From: Vulcanimicrobiota bacterium
GTDB lineage: Bacteria; Vulcanimicrobiota; Vulcanimicrobiia; Vulcanimicrobiales; Vulcanimicrobiaceae
Direction of reading: 5' to 3'
Length of the DNA: 5,508 bases
Assembly: GCA_013289785.1 (NCBI GenBank)
Contig: JABCZE010000132.1
Span: forward strand, 1 to 5,508
The notes beneath the pieces are model-generated. The model was not told the DNA's origin, searched no databases, and saw only the letters and a list, made by a program, of their open reading frames with translations. The position numbers and the translations under genes are program-made. This document shows, piece after piece, positions 1-5,508 of the stretch (position 1 is its first letter; each line of letters opens with the position of its first letter).

Positions 1-532
1 CGTAAACCTGTTGCGCAAACGTTCGGACGAAGGCTTGGCCGCCGCCCGTTACGATGTAGATCTTGAAGCCGTTAGCCTTCAGATACTGCATGACCTCGAG
101 CATGGGTTGGTAGACGAGCTCGGTGTAGCGCCGATTCCACCGCGGATCCTTAGCTTGCGCGATCCAGTCCGAAACGATCGCGTGAAAGTCGCCGGTTGCC
201 ATGCCGGTGTGGGTCGCCATGAAGATCGCTTCGAGATCCTGCATCGTGCACTTTGCGATTGCCGCGTTGTCGCGTGCGAGGATGGATTTAAAGGGCTCCG
301 TCTCATTCCACTTCGGGTTTTCGGGCGCGAGTGCGAAGATGCGAGCGAGCGCAAACGCGAGCTGCGTGACGATCGGATGTTCGACCCACATCGTTCCGTC
401 TTGGTCGAACGTTGCAATCCGCTCGTCTTCGGGCACGAACTGCGGACCGCCCACGTCGGTCGCCGCGCGCACGAAGTTTTCTATCGCCGACTTCGCCGGC
501 CCGTCGTTCCACGATTGCAAGTGATCGTTCAT
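1..532 (-). CDS. HAD-superfamily phosphatase (haloacid dehalogenase-like hydrolase), C-terminus cut by window edge
   Basis: The first 177 residues of a HAD-fold hydrolase are present and the frame is open to the left edge. HAD motif I is clear at residues 42-47 (FDQDGT): D43 is the expected nucleophile and D45 the general acid/base. Motif II is the VTGGG stretch at 161-165, with T162 as the phosphate-binding residue. The region between them (about 50-155) is an all-helical cap, including PENPKWNETEPFK and the YTELVYQPMLEV segment, typical of the phosphoserine-phosphatase-like subgroup. Motifs III and IV (Lys and the acidic pair) would lie beyond the edge. No signal peptide is seen, so a cytoplasmic enzyme is likely, although relatives I recall often carry one. 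The start is fixed by AGGAG at 541-545, 8 nt upstream, and by an ATGA overlap with the preceding CYTH-like gene, implying translational coupling. The substrate is unknown; phosphomonoester hydrolysis is the family expectation. Confidence 0.88.
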   Translation of the reverse strand, partial: MNDHLQSWNDGPAKSAIENFVRAATDVGGPQFVPEDERIATFDQDGTMWVEHPIVTQLAFALARIFALAPENPKWNETEPFKSILARDNAAIAKCTMQDLEAIFMATHTGMATGDFHAIVSDWIAQAKDPRWNRRYTELVYQPMLEVMQYLKANGFKIYIVTGGGQAFVRTFAQQVY

Positions 533-1377
533 CCAGCTCGCTCCTGATCGCTATAGATTAGCGCCGTCTTTGTGGTGCCGCTCGCGAGCCAATCCCGCAG
601 CGGTAACTGAAGGCCCTTAAAGAATTCGTCGGCGGCGGCTTGCGCTTTCTCTTCTTTCGCGGTCCCCAACACGTGCGTCGAGTACCCAAACTCCGCTACG
701 AGGGGCACGAAACGATCGGGAACGGGCCGCGCCCAGAGAGCCAGGGTCGCGTGCGCCGTTACGCCGTGACCGAAGGAAAAATTTCCTAACGTCGCTTGAA
801 TTTCGAAAACCTTCGCTCCGGCTACGACCGCTAAAGTCTCGTTGGGGTCCAATCCCAGGGTTCGGAGGTGCGGTAGGGCGTCCATCAACCGCGAGACGGG
901 AATACTCCCGACGTCGATTCCCGGATATTCGACGATGACGTTGTTCGAGTAAATGCTTTGCATCGTGCCGGGTTCCACGCCGCGGATCAGCTCTTCCTTA
1001 AACTTCTTCTTTTGTAGTTTGGTAAACGTCGTGTTCGTGTCGAATCCGGCCGCCGTTTCGTAACCCTCGGCCCGGCATTTGAACGTCAGCTCCCAACTGT
1101 CGTCGGGCCAGCAGTCCTGACGGATCTGCCGAATGCGAAAGATCAACTTGTTGTGCCGGAGATCTTCATTTTTTGTATCGTAAAACTGGACGATCCGAAG
1201 CTGCGAGTCGATTGAGTCGACGGGCTCGTAGCGGATGCCGAGCCTCGACGCGATGCTCTCCAGCAGCTCGTTGAACTCCAGAAGCGCGCGCCGGGTGGGA
1301 AACTTTTCCGGCTTGAGCAGCAGCTTGAACTCGCGGTGAGTTACCAGCGGTGTTGCGGTTGAGCTTTCTTTGTTCAT
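529..1377 (-). CDS. CYTH/triphosphate-tunnel-like domain protein
   Basis: This 282-residue soluble protein has no signal peptide or membrane segment. Its layout resembles the CYTH / triphosphate tunnel metalloenzyme fold (thiamine triphosphatase, inorganic triphosphatase, class IV adenylate cyclase, VTC polyphosphate polymerase). It opens with a strand carrying HREFK (14-18) in place of the usual ExExK. There follows a long helix (about 28-46), then QFYDTKNEDLRHNKLIFRIR (64-83), which matches the CYTH pattern of a YFDT-type strand, DL, and an alternating R-x-R. Next come a WELTFKCR strand (95-102), a KVFEIQAT strand (189-196), ATLALWAR (210-217) and a late acidic strand LVAEFGYS (226-233). 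The first tunnel glutamate is replaced by H14, so catalysis by the standard mechanism is uncertain. It lies 4 nt after the DUF4239 gene and overlaps the HAD phosphatase start by 4 nt. Its own Shine-Dalgarno is poor (AGGG very close to ATG), suggesting reinitiation after the upstream gene. The fold call is by motif reading only. Confidence 0.8.
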   Translation of the reverse strand: MNKESSTATPLVTHREFKLLLKPEKFPTRRALLEFNELLESIASRLGIRYEPVDSIDSQLRIVQFYDTKNEDLRHNKLIFRIRQIRQDCWPDDSWELTFKCRAEGYETAAGFDTNTTFTKLQKKKFKEELIRGVEPGTMQSIYSNNVIVEYPGIDVGSIPVSRLMDALPHLRTLGLDPNETLAVVAGAKVFEIQATLGNFSFGHGVTAHATLALWARPVPDRFVPLVAEFGYSTHVLGTAKEEKAQAAADEFFKGLQLPLRDWLASGTTKTALIYSDQERAG

Positions 1378-1381
1378 ATCC

Positions 1382-2134
1382 CTAGTGGTCGAGGTGGGCT
1401 AACGCCTCGCGCAGCGGGGCGCTGGAGATCTGCATAAATCCTTGGAAGGGGGTGTACATTTCGAGCATGACGATGACCGCGCCGGAAACGGCCATCGCGC
1501 ACAGAGCCAGCGCAACGACGGTCGTCGCGTTCCAGGGTGCGAACAGGCCAAAGCCGACGAAGGTGATTGCAAACCAGAAGACCAGCAGGACCAAGAGTGG
1601 TACCGAGACCGACGTGTCGGCCTGCTCGTACATCAGCCAACGGGTCTCCGCGAGATTCATGAGCAGCCCCATGGCTTGCGGTTTGAGCGCATTCTGAATG
1701 TCGGTTTTGGGCGAGAGCCCAGCAATCTCATCCAGAAGGACCTCTGCGCCGGCCGACGGCCGCACGCCGGGGCCGCTCGACCGTTCTTCCGGCCAAATCG
1801 TGTCGAGCGCGCGCTGGACCGTTCCGCGCAGTACGCGGCGCGGAGCGCTGGTTTCCGGCCCGTAATGCGCCAGCACGCGGTCGAGCAAGACGACCTTGGA
1901 AGAGACGTCGTCTACTTCGTTGCGTTGCGCGTTGTACGAACTCGTCGCCGAGGCGACCAAGAGCCCGAGAACCAGCCCGGCCATCGTGCCGATAATCCCT
2001 AGACCGGTCTGGAGGAGGTGCCGGGAATCATCGTTCATATGATGCTCCGGCAACGCGTTTCGAAGACGCATGCCGAGCAGCGCGCCACCGAACAGGCACG
2101 CGAACGTGATCGAACCGAAACCGATTGGATTCAT
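1382..2134 (-). CDS. DUF4239 (bestrophin-like) membrane protein
   Basis: This 250-residue integral membrane protein has four predicted helices: about 5-24, 44-64, 177-199 and 204-226. Several stretches match the DUF4239 pattern as I know it: a LRNALPEHH turn after helix 1 (24-32), GLIxTxAxLVLGLLVAS in helix 2, LLDRVLAHYGPET (83-95), a WP motif (114-115), ETRWLMYEQ (163-171), and the tail LEMYTPFQG...ISSAPLREAL (224-244). The segment between helices 2 and 3 (about 65-175) is a helical cytoplasmic or periplasmic domain. The family is likened to bestrophin anion channels, but its function is not established. It is the first gene of a leftward operon with the CYTH-like and HAD genes. No convincing Shine-Dalgarno precedes the ATG; a GATAAT -10-like hexamer lies about 33 nt upstream. 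The next ATG (residue 22) would cut into helix 1, so the given start is preferred. Confidence 0.88.
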   Translation of the reverse strand: MNPIGFGSITFACLFGGALLGMRLRNALPEHHMNDDSRHLLQTGLGIIGTMAGLVLGLLVASATSSYNAQRNEVDDVSSKVVLLDRVLAHYGPETSAPRRVLRGTVQRALDTIWPEERSSGPGVRPSAGAEVLLDEIAGLSPKTDIQNALKPQAMGLLMNLAETRWLMYEQADTSVSVPLLVLLVFWFAITFVGFGLFAPWNATTVVALALCAMAVSGAVIVMLEMYTPFQGFMQISSAPLREALAHLDH

Positions 2135-2227
2135 TCTAAGTTGCTATCGTTTCAGGGCAAGCCCGGATTATCCCTGAAACGCATCGGGTCGAAGGCCGTA
2201 ATGGGAGCCGACAGCGAAGGCCCGGCC
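2135..2227. promoter_or_regulatory. Divergent promoter region between the DUF4239 operon and the membrane protein gene
   Basis: About 66-93 nt separate two genes that start away from each other, so promoters for both must lie here or overlap the coding ends. Leftward, GATAAT (complement of 2167-2172) is one mismatch from the TATAAT -10 consensus, but no good -35 is visible. Rightward, TTGCTA (2141-2146) and GATTAT (2166-2171) could be a weak pair with a long 19-nt spacer. The two candidate -10 boxes overlap each other and fall inside or next to the inverted repeat at 2148-2181. The boxes are read by eye only. Confidence 0.35.
2148..2181. repeat. Perfect 10-bp inverted repeat, possible operator
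   Basis: The left arm CGTTTCAGGG (2148-2157) and the right arm CCCTGAAACG (2172-2181) are exact reverse complements separated by 14 nt. The arms are 24 bp centre to centre, a little over two helical turns, so they would lie on nearly the same face of DNA. The spacer holds the candidate -10 hexamers for both directions. No T-tract follows, so an intrinsic terminator is unlikely. A dimeric regulator site controlling both divergent units is the simplest reading, but no regulator gene is in the window. Confidence 0.6.
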
Positions 2228-2860
2228 ATGGCTGTCAGAAAGAAGGAATCGAAGTTCGATGTTTGGGTCGACTTCGCTTCGGTAGTTCTGATCTCGGCCG
2301 CCACCGTGCTGACGGCATGGTGCGGGTACGAGGCCGCCCGCTGGACCGCCATCGAATCGAGGCTGTACAACGAGTCTTCGGCGCAGCGCGTGGCCGCTGC
2401 GGTTGACTCCGGCCGTTTCAATACCCTCGAAGTCATCGACGTCGGCATGTTTTTGCAGTACGTCGGTGCGGTTGCAGCGGGGCGACGCGACGAAGTAGCA
2501 TTCATCTACCGGCGATTCCGACCGGAGATGAAGCGCGCGGTGGACGCGTGGCTCGCGACGAAGCCTCGCACGAATGCTGCGGCGCCCGCTTCGCCGTTTG
2601 CGATGCCGCAATACAGCTTGCGTACCGGTAAAGACGCCGACCGATTAAACGCGCTTGCGGCCACGAACTTCGAACAGGCCACCGCTGCCAACGAACGTGG
2701 CGATGCGTACGTTCGCCTAACCGTGATATTTGCCGCGGTATCGTTCCTTGCCGGCATTAGCACCAAATTCCGGTTCCCCAGCCACATCGTCATCGTCGTG
2801 GCGGGCTTTGGCGCCTTGATTTTCGGGCTCATTCGTATGTTCGAACTGCCCATTCGCTGA
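2228..2860 (+). CDS. Three-helix membrane protein of unknown function
   Basis: I do not recognise the family with certainty. From the chosen start the protein has 210 residues: a short charged N-terminus (MAVRKKESKFD), one membrane helix (about 15-34), a long hydrophilic region rich in Ala, Arg and Glu (about 35-160), and a C-terminal hairpin of two helices (about 163-178 and 185-204) joined by STKFRFPS. The soluble part contains ANERGDAYV just before helix 2, and an Ala/Pro-rich patch at 115-126. The overall shape (one helix, helical domain, two helices at the end) recalls uncharacterised proteins such as DUF4337, but this is only a resemblance. The start could instead be the ATG at 2201, giving 219 residues; both ATGs have a GAAGG at a workable distance (2216-2220 and 2191-2195). 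The frame is also open further upstream, but that part is antisense to the DUF4239 gene. It is divergent from that operon and convergent with the TRIC gene. Confidence 0.8.
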   Translation: MAVRKKESKFDVWVDFASVVLISAATVLTAWCGYEAARWTAIESRLYNESSAQRVAAAVDSGRFNTLEVIDVGMFLQYVGAVAAGRRDEVAFIYRRFRPEMKRAVDAWLATKPRTNAAAPASPFAMPQYSLRTGKDADRLNALAATNFEQATAANERGDAYVRLTVIFAAVSFLAGISTKFRFPSHIVIVVAGFGALIFGLIRMFELPIR

Positions 2861-2871
2861 GAGGCCGGCTA

Positions 2872-3609
2872 CTAACGGTCGCCGAGTTCGGCCTTGAGGC
2901 CTTCACCCAACTTCTTGCGCGCCTTTTCTCCGGCGTCGAGTCCCGCCGGTTCCCACGGCTCCCACTCTTCCCAGCCAAAGAACTGCGAGAGTAACCGGAA
3001 TCCGAATCCGACGACGAACGCGATCGCCGTCGACGCTAGCACCGGCAAGCCCGACTGGTCGCAGACGACGTAGGCAATCCCAGTCAGCGCGGCGGCCGAT
3101 ACGAAGAACTCGCCGCGGACGAGCTGTTTGGGAACCACGTTACAGGCGATGTCTATGATCCAGCGCCCGGCCGTAGTGGCAATTATGCCGATGAGGACCG
3201 CTGCTGCGTATCCCAAATGCGCCGCGAGTGCGGCCTGAGCGCCGACGATCGCGTACCACGGCAGCGAGAAGGCCGTCATGAACTGGAAGAGGCCGTCCTT
3301 AAAGCGCGCCTCGCTATAGTAGTCGACGGTAAGCGCGACCGTTGCGGCTACGAGGCAGACGACGAGGTACCACGGATTTTCAAGCGGCGCGGGAACTTTA
3401 TTCACGAGAACGTCGCGCACGATGCCGCCGCCGATACCGCCGGCATACGCCAGAATTATCACGCCGGCGACGGTAAAATGCTTGTAGTGATCCGGCCGGC
3501 GCGCGAGGAGCGCGCCGTTGAACGCGTTGGTGGTCGCCGCGATCAGCGAAATGTAGTCGAGCGTACCGAGCGTCCAGAATCCGAACTTCGAAAGGATCAG
3601 AGGCGTCAT
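2872..3609 (-). CDS. TRIC-type cation channel (UPF0126 family)
   Basis: This 245-residue polytopic membrane protein is made of two related halves, as in prokaryotic TRIC channels, which form homotrimers conducting monovalent cations. The first half carries the signature GGIGGGIVRDVL (57-68), the glycine kink and Arg-Asp pair of the second helix. The equivalent place in the second half reads GIIATTAGRWIID (141-153): the GGG has become AGR and the Arg before D153 is Ile, so the internal repeat is asymmetric. Seven helices are plausible (about 15-34, 46-65, 80-97, 107-128, 133-152, 168-183, 188-208). A hydrophilic tail of about 35 residues follows, starting with GWEEWEPWEP (212-221) and ending rich in Lys and Glu. 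The start is set by AAGGAG 6 nt upstream, which overlaps the stop codon of the BASS gene; the gap is 10 nt, so the two are co-transcribed. Family assignment is firm; ion selectivity is unknown. Confidence 0.9.
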   Translation of the reverse strand: MTPLILSKFGFWTLGTLDYISLIAATTNAFNGALLARRPDHYKHFTVAGVIILAYAGGIGGGIVRDVLVNKVPAPLENPWYLVVCLVAATVALTVDYYSEARFKDGLFQFMTAFSLPWYAIVGAQAALAAHLGYAAAVLIGIIATTAGRWIIDIACNVVPKQLVRGEFFVSAAALTGIAYVVCDQSGLPVLASTAIAFVVGFGFRLLSQFFGWEEWEPWEPAGLDAGEKARKKLGEGLKAELGDR

Positions 3610-3615
3610 TCTAGG

Positions 3616-3621
3616 CTCCTT
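3616..3621 (-). promoter_or_regulatory. Ribosome binding site of the TRIC gene, overlapping the BASS stop codon
   Basis: AAGGAG on the minus strand lies 6 nt before the TRIC ATG. Its first two bases are the last two of the TAA stop of the upstream symporter gene (3620-3622). This fixes the TRIC start and indicates that ribosomes ending on the first gene sit directly on the site for the second. Confidence 0.8.
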
Positions 3622-4489
3622 ACGCTGCGGCGGCGTGCGTGGCAGCTCGGTGGAAGAGGACGCGGAAAATCATGCTGATGACAAACTGAATGATGAAGTA
3701 CGTCAGCACCGTTGGAGCGACCAGGGTGCCGGGGAAAACCGCGGTCGCAACGACCGCGCACGTACCGATATTCCGCAGCGTGGTGGCAATGCTCAGCGTT
3801 CGCCGGTACTGCGCCTCCGGGCCTCCGAGAATCCAGCCGGTTCCAACCGAGAGCAGCACGAGAACGAGCGACGCCCACATGACGCGCGAGCCGTAAACGG
3901 AAGCGACGGCTTTGACCAGCGCCGGTGAGAGAATCGCCAGCAACGCCACGACCGCGACGAGAAACAGGATGGTAAGCGGGCGCCGCAATTTCGCCGCGAG
4001 TTTCGGAGCGCCGTTGGCCGTCGCCAACCCGACGAGTAGCGGGACGAGCTGGAACCCGACGAGCGTACCGACGATCCGACCGAAGGGAACGGTTCCCGCA
4101 ACGTCCCCCGGAGCGATGAGCCCGGCCGAAAAGATGAAACGAGCCGTCAGCGGAATCGTGACGATCGACAGCGCCGGCATGACGAACGCGAGCATGGCCG
4201 CAAATCCGAGACTGCCACCCGGCGTTCGCCCTCCGGCGCGAACCAAGAACGGAACGCCGGGCGCGAGCGCCATCAACACGAATCCGATCGCGATATACTC
4301 GTCGAGGTGGAACGCACGAGCGAGCAGTACGCCGAAAACTGGAATGACGATGAAGTTGGCAACGAGCGCGCGCGCGAGCAAACCGTAGTTCTTCAGCGCG
4401 GCCACCAAATGCTCGACGTTGATTTCGAGCCCGGCGCTGAGCATCAGCGAAACCAGCGTCACGACCGCCGCGATCTTTTCCGGGTGCAT
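3620..4489 (-). CDS. Bile acid:sodium symporter (BASS/SBF) family transporter
   Basis: This 289-residue protein is almost entirely hydrophobic, with nine to ten predicted helices, and its length fits the SBF/BASS family. These inner-membrane carriers use the sodium gradient to move organic anions such as bile acids, steroid sulfates, pyruvate or pantothenate. Family-like features are the N-terminal LMLSAGLEI (15-23, compare MFxMGLxL), NFIVIPVFGVLLARAF (45-60), the PG-containing APGVPFLVRAGG (76-87), and the crossing-helix motif TTLRNIGTCAVVATAVF (236-252) near the C-terminus, which holds the conserved Asn-containing turn. The start is well supported by GAGGAGG (4497-4503), 7 nt upstream. The gene heads a leftward operon with the TRIC channel and is divergent from a sulfatase, which hints at a sulfated organic anion as substrate. 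That is inference; substrate cannot be read from the sequence. An arsenite (Acr3) carrier is less likely because there are no ars neighbours. Confidence 0.86.
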   Translation of the reverse strand: MHPEKIAAVVTLVSLMLSAGLEINVEHLVAALKNYGLLARALVANFIVIPVFGVLLARAFHLDEYIAIGFVLMALAPGVPFLVRAGGRTPGGSLGFAAMLAFVMPALSIVTIPLTARFIFSAGLIAPGDVAGTVPFGRIVGTLVGFQLVPLLVGLATANGAPKLAAKLRRPLTILFLVAVVALLAILSPALVKAVASVYGSRVMWASLVLVLLSVGTGWILGGPEAQYRRTLSIATTLRNIGTCAVVATAVFPGTLVAPTVLTYFIIQFVISMIFRVLFHRAATHAAAA

Positions 4490-4677
4490 CAGCGTGCCTC
4501 CTCAGCTAGTGAGCGGTTTGCTTCGCGGTCCCGGCTAGGCTCGCCTTGCCGTCCTTAATAGGCATTTTGCACTTTTTGGATAGCGTATTCGCTCTCGGCG
4601 GTGCTAACGTTGACGCTCTAGGGCAAGCCCTCTAAACCATTAACTTTTCGCTCGCGCTTGCGGGAAAGGAGCCGGCT
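4490..4677. promoter_or_regulatory. Divergent intergenic region between the BASS operon and the sulfatase
   Basis: This 188-nt region has no credible gene. Rightward, TTGACG (4610-4615) matches five of six -35 bases; 17 nt on, TAAACC (4633-4638) is a weak -10. The 12-nt palindrome AGGGCAAGCCCT (4620-4631) sits between the two. Leftward, a TATTAA hexamer (complement of about 4556-4561) is a possible -10 without a good -35. A second small dyad, AGCG-TATT-CGCT, is at 4582-4593. The ribosome sites for both flanking genes are at its ends (4497-4503 minus; 4665-4671 plus). The promoter boxes are by eye and uncertain. Confidence 0.4.
4620..4631. repeat. Short palindrome AGGGC-AA-GCCCT
   Basis: Perfect 5-bp arms surround a 2-nt centre, placed between the candidate -35 and -10 of the sulfatase promoter. 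Eleven of its 12 bases (AGGGCAAGCCC) also occur at 2154-2164 in the other divergent intergenic region. It is short enough to be chance in GC-rich DNA. Confidence 0.4.
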
Positions 4678-5508
4678 ATGCCTGCTCAAGGTCCACCAAA
4701 CATCGTCGCCATTATGGGGGACGACATCGGCTGGTTTAACATCGGCGCCTATCATCAGGGAATGATGGCGAGCCGAACGCCGAATCTCGATCGGCTCGCT
4801 GCCGAAGGAATGCGATTCACCGATTACTATGCGGAGGCGAGCTGCACTGCCGGCCGCGCGAACTTCATCACGGGCGAGCTGCCGATACGTACGGGCTTGA
4901 CGACCGTCGGTCAGGCCGGTGCCAAGGTTGGAATGCCGGCCCAAGCACCGACCATCGCGACGGCGCTGCACGCAATGGGCTACGCCACGGGCCAGTTCGG
5001 AAAGAACCATCTCGGCGACTTAAACGAGTATCTGCCGACGCTTCACGGCTTTGACGAGTTCTTCGGCTATCTCTACCACCTCGACGCCATGGAAGACCCG
5101 GCACACCCCAACTATCCGCAAGCGCTCAAAGATAAGATCGGCCCGCGCAACATGCTGCATTGCTGGGCGACCGACACCGACGATGCCACCGTCGATCCGA
5201 GATGGGGAAAAGTGGGCAAGCAGCGGATCGAAGACGCGGGGACGCTGTACCCCGAGCGGATGGAAACCGTCGACGACGAGATCCTCGCTCACGCCGTAAA
5301 GTTCATCGACAAAGCGAAGGCCGGCAACAAGCCGTTCTTCGTCTGGCTCAACCCGACGCGCATGCACGTCGTAACCCATCTTTCCCCCAAGTACCAAGGC
5401 ATGCGCACGGCGGAAAACGGCTGGTCCGAGTCGGAAGCCGGAATGGCGCAGCTCGACGACATCGTCGGTGCCGTCATGCAGAAGCTCAAGGACGACGGCC
5501 TCGACGAG
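4678..5508 (+). CDS. Sulfatase (arylsulfatase family), C-terminus cut by window edge
   Basis: The first 277 residues of a type I sulfatase, an alkaline-phosphatase-fold enzyme that hydrolyses sulfate esters, are present. The N-terminal PPNIVAIMGDDIGW (6-19) supplies the metal ligands D15 and D16. The maturation motif is CTAGR (56-60), followed by ANFITG: C56 would be oxidised to formylglycine and R60 stabilises it. It has Ala where the classical CxPSR has Pro. Signature 2 is GYATGQFGKNHLG (101-113), with K109 and H111. The PFFVWLNPTRMH stretch (219-230) brings the later active-site His, H230. The C-terminal metal pair (DN-type) and a lysine should follow beyond the edge; family members are about 500 or more residues. 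No signal peptide is present, so a cytoplasmic location is expected. The start is set by AAAGGAG (4665-4671), 6 nt upstream. The divergent BASS transporter could supply its substrate. The exact substrate (aryl sulfate, steroid sulfate or other) is unknown. Confidence 0.93.
   Translation, partial: MPAQGPPNIVAIMGDDIGWFNIGAYHQGMMASRTPNLDRLAAEGMRFTDYYAEASCTAGRANFITGELPIRTGLTTVGQAGAKVGMPAQAPTIATALHAMGYATGQFGKNHLGDLNEYLPTLHGFDEFFGYLYHLDAMEDPAHPNYPQALKDKIGPRNMLHCWATDTDDATVDPRWGKVGKQRIEDAGTLYPERMETVDDEILAHAVKFIDKAKAGNKPFFVWLNPTRMHVVTHLSPKYQGMRTAENGWSESEAGMAQLDDIVGAVMQKLKDDGLDE

Noticed and set aside
11..547. Open frame of 178 codons on the plus strand
   Set aside because: It is antisense to the HAD phosphatase, whose motifs are unmistakable on the minus strand; no ribosome site and no recognisable protein.
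1442..2002. Open frame of 186 codons on the plus strand
   Set aside because: It mirrors the DUF4239 gene; its product is rich in Arg, Gln and Asp with no family resemblance.
2018..2227. N-terminal extension of the rightward membrane protein
   Set aside because: The frame is open, but the first part is antisense to the DUF4239 start and the rest crosses the promoter region and inverted repeat; ATGs at 2201 and 2228 with GAAGG upstream are better starts.
2861..2871. Terminator between the convergent genes
   Set aside because: Only 11 nt separate the stops; the GCCGGC palindrome there is too short and no T-tract follows.
3217..3678. Open frame of 153 codons on the plus strand
   Set aside because: It is antisense to the TRIC gene and the end of the BASS gene; highly charged, low-complexity product.
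3912..4388. Open frame of 158 codons on the plus strand
   Set aside because: It is antisense to the BASS transporter; composition is typical of a shadow frame in GC-rich DNA.
4582..4593. Small dyad AGCG-TATT-CGCT as an operator
   Set aside because: Arms of four bases are expected by chance in a region of this length.
4618..5010. Open frame of 130 codons on the minus strand
   Set aside because: It is antisense to the sulfatase, which has both sulfatase signatures and a strong ribosome site.

Overview
This window is a GC-rich (near 60 % by eye), densely packed bacterial chromosomal segment with short gaps, ATGA-type overlaps and clear Shine-Dalgarno sequences. No RNA genes, CRISPR, insertion sequences or phage genes are visible. 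The gene mix (membrane proteins of unknown function, a bile-acid-type symporter, a sulfatase of the CTAGR type) would suit an environmental, soil-type bacterium. The sequence alone does not identify the phylum.

Layout. (1) A leftward operon spans about 2134 to the left edge: a four-helix DUF4239 (bestrophin-like) membrane protein, then a CYTH/triphosphate-tunnel-like protein after a 4-nt gap, then a HAD-superfamily phosphatase whose ATG overlaps the previous stop and which runs off the window. (2) A divergent promoter region at about 2135-2227 holds a perfect 10-bp inverted repeat. (3) A rightward single gene at 2228-2860 encodes a three-helix membrane protein I do not recognise; its end meets the next gene tail to tail, 11 nt away. 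(4) A second leftward operon spans 4489 to 2872: a BASS (bile acid:sodium symporter) family transporter, then a TRIC/UPF0126-type cation channel whose second signature motif is degenerate. (5) A divergent intergenic region at 4490-4677 contains a short palindrome. (6) A rightward sulfatase starts at 4678 and is cut off by the right edge.

How the genes may work together (inference). The BASS transporter and the sulfatase are divergent neighbours, and the sulfatase has no signal peptide. This fits uptake of an organic sulfate ester followed by cytoplasmic desulfation. The DUF4239-CYTH-HAD operon pairs a possible channel with two proteins of phosphate-ester or triphosphate-type folds and looks like one functional module of unknown purpose. 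Five of the seven genes encode, or probably encode, transport or membrane functions tied to anions, cations or phosphate esters. Nothing here is demonstrably a new defence or mobile system; the best leads are the CYTH operon, the divergent inverted repeat, the degenerate TRIC repeat and the transporter-sulfatase pair.
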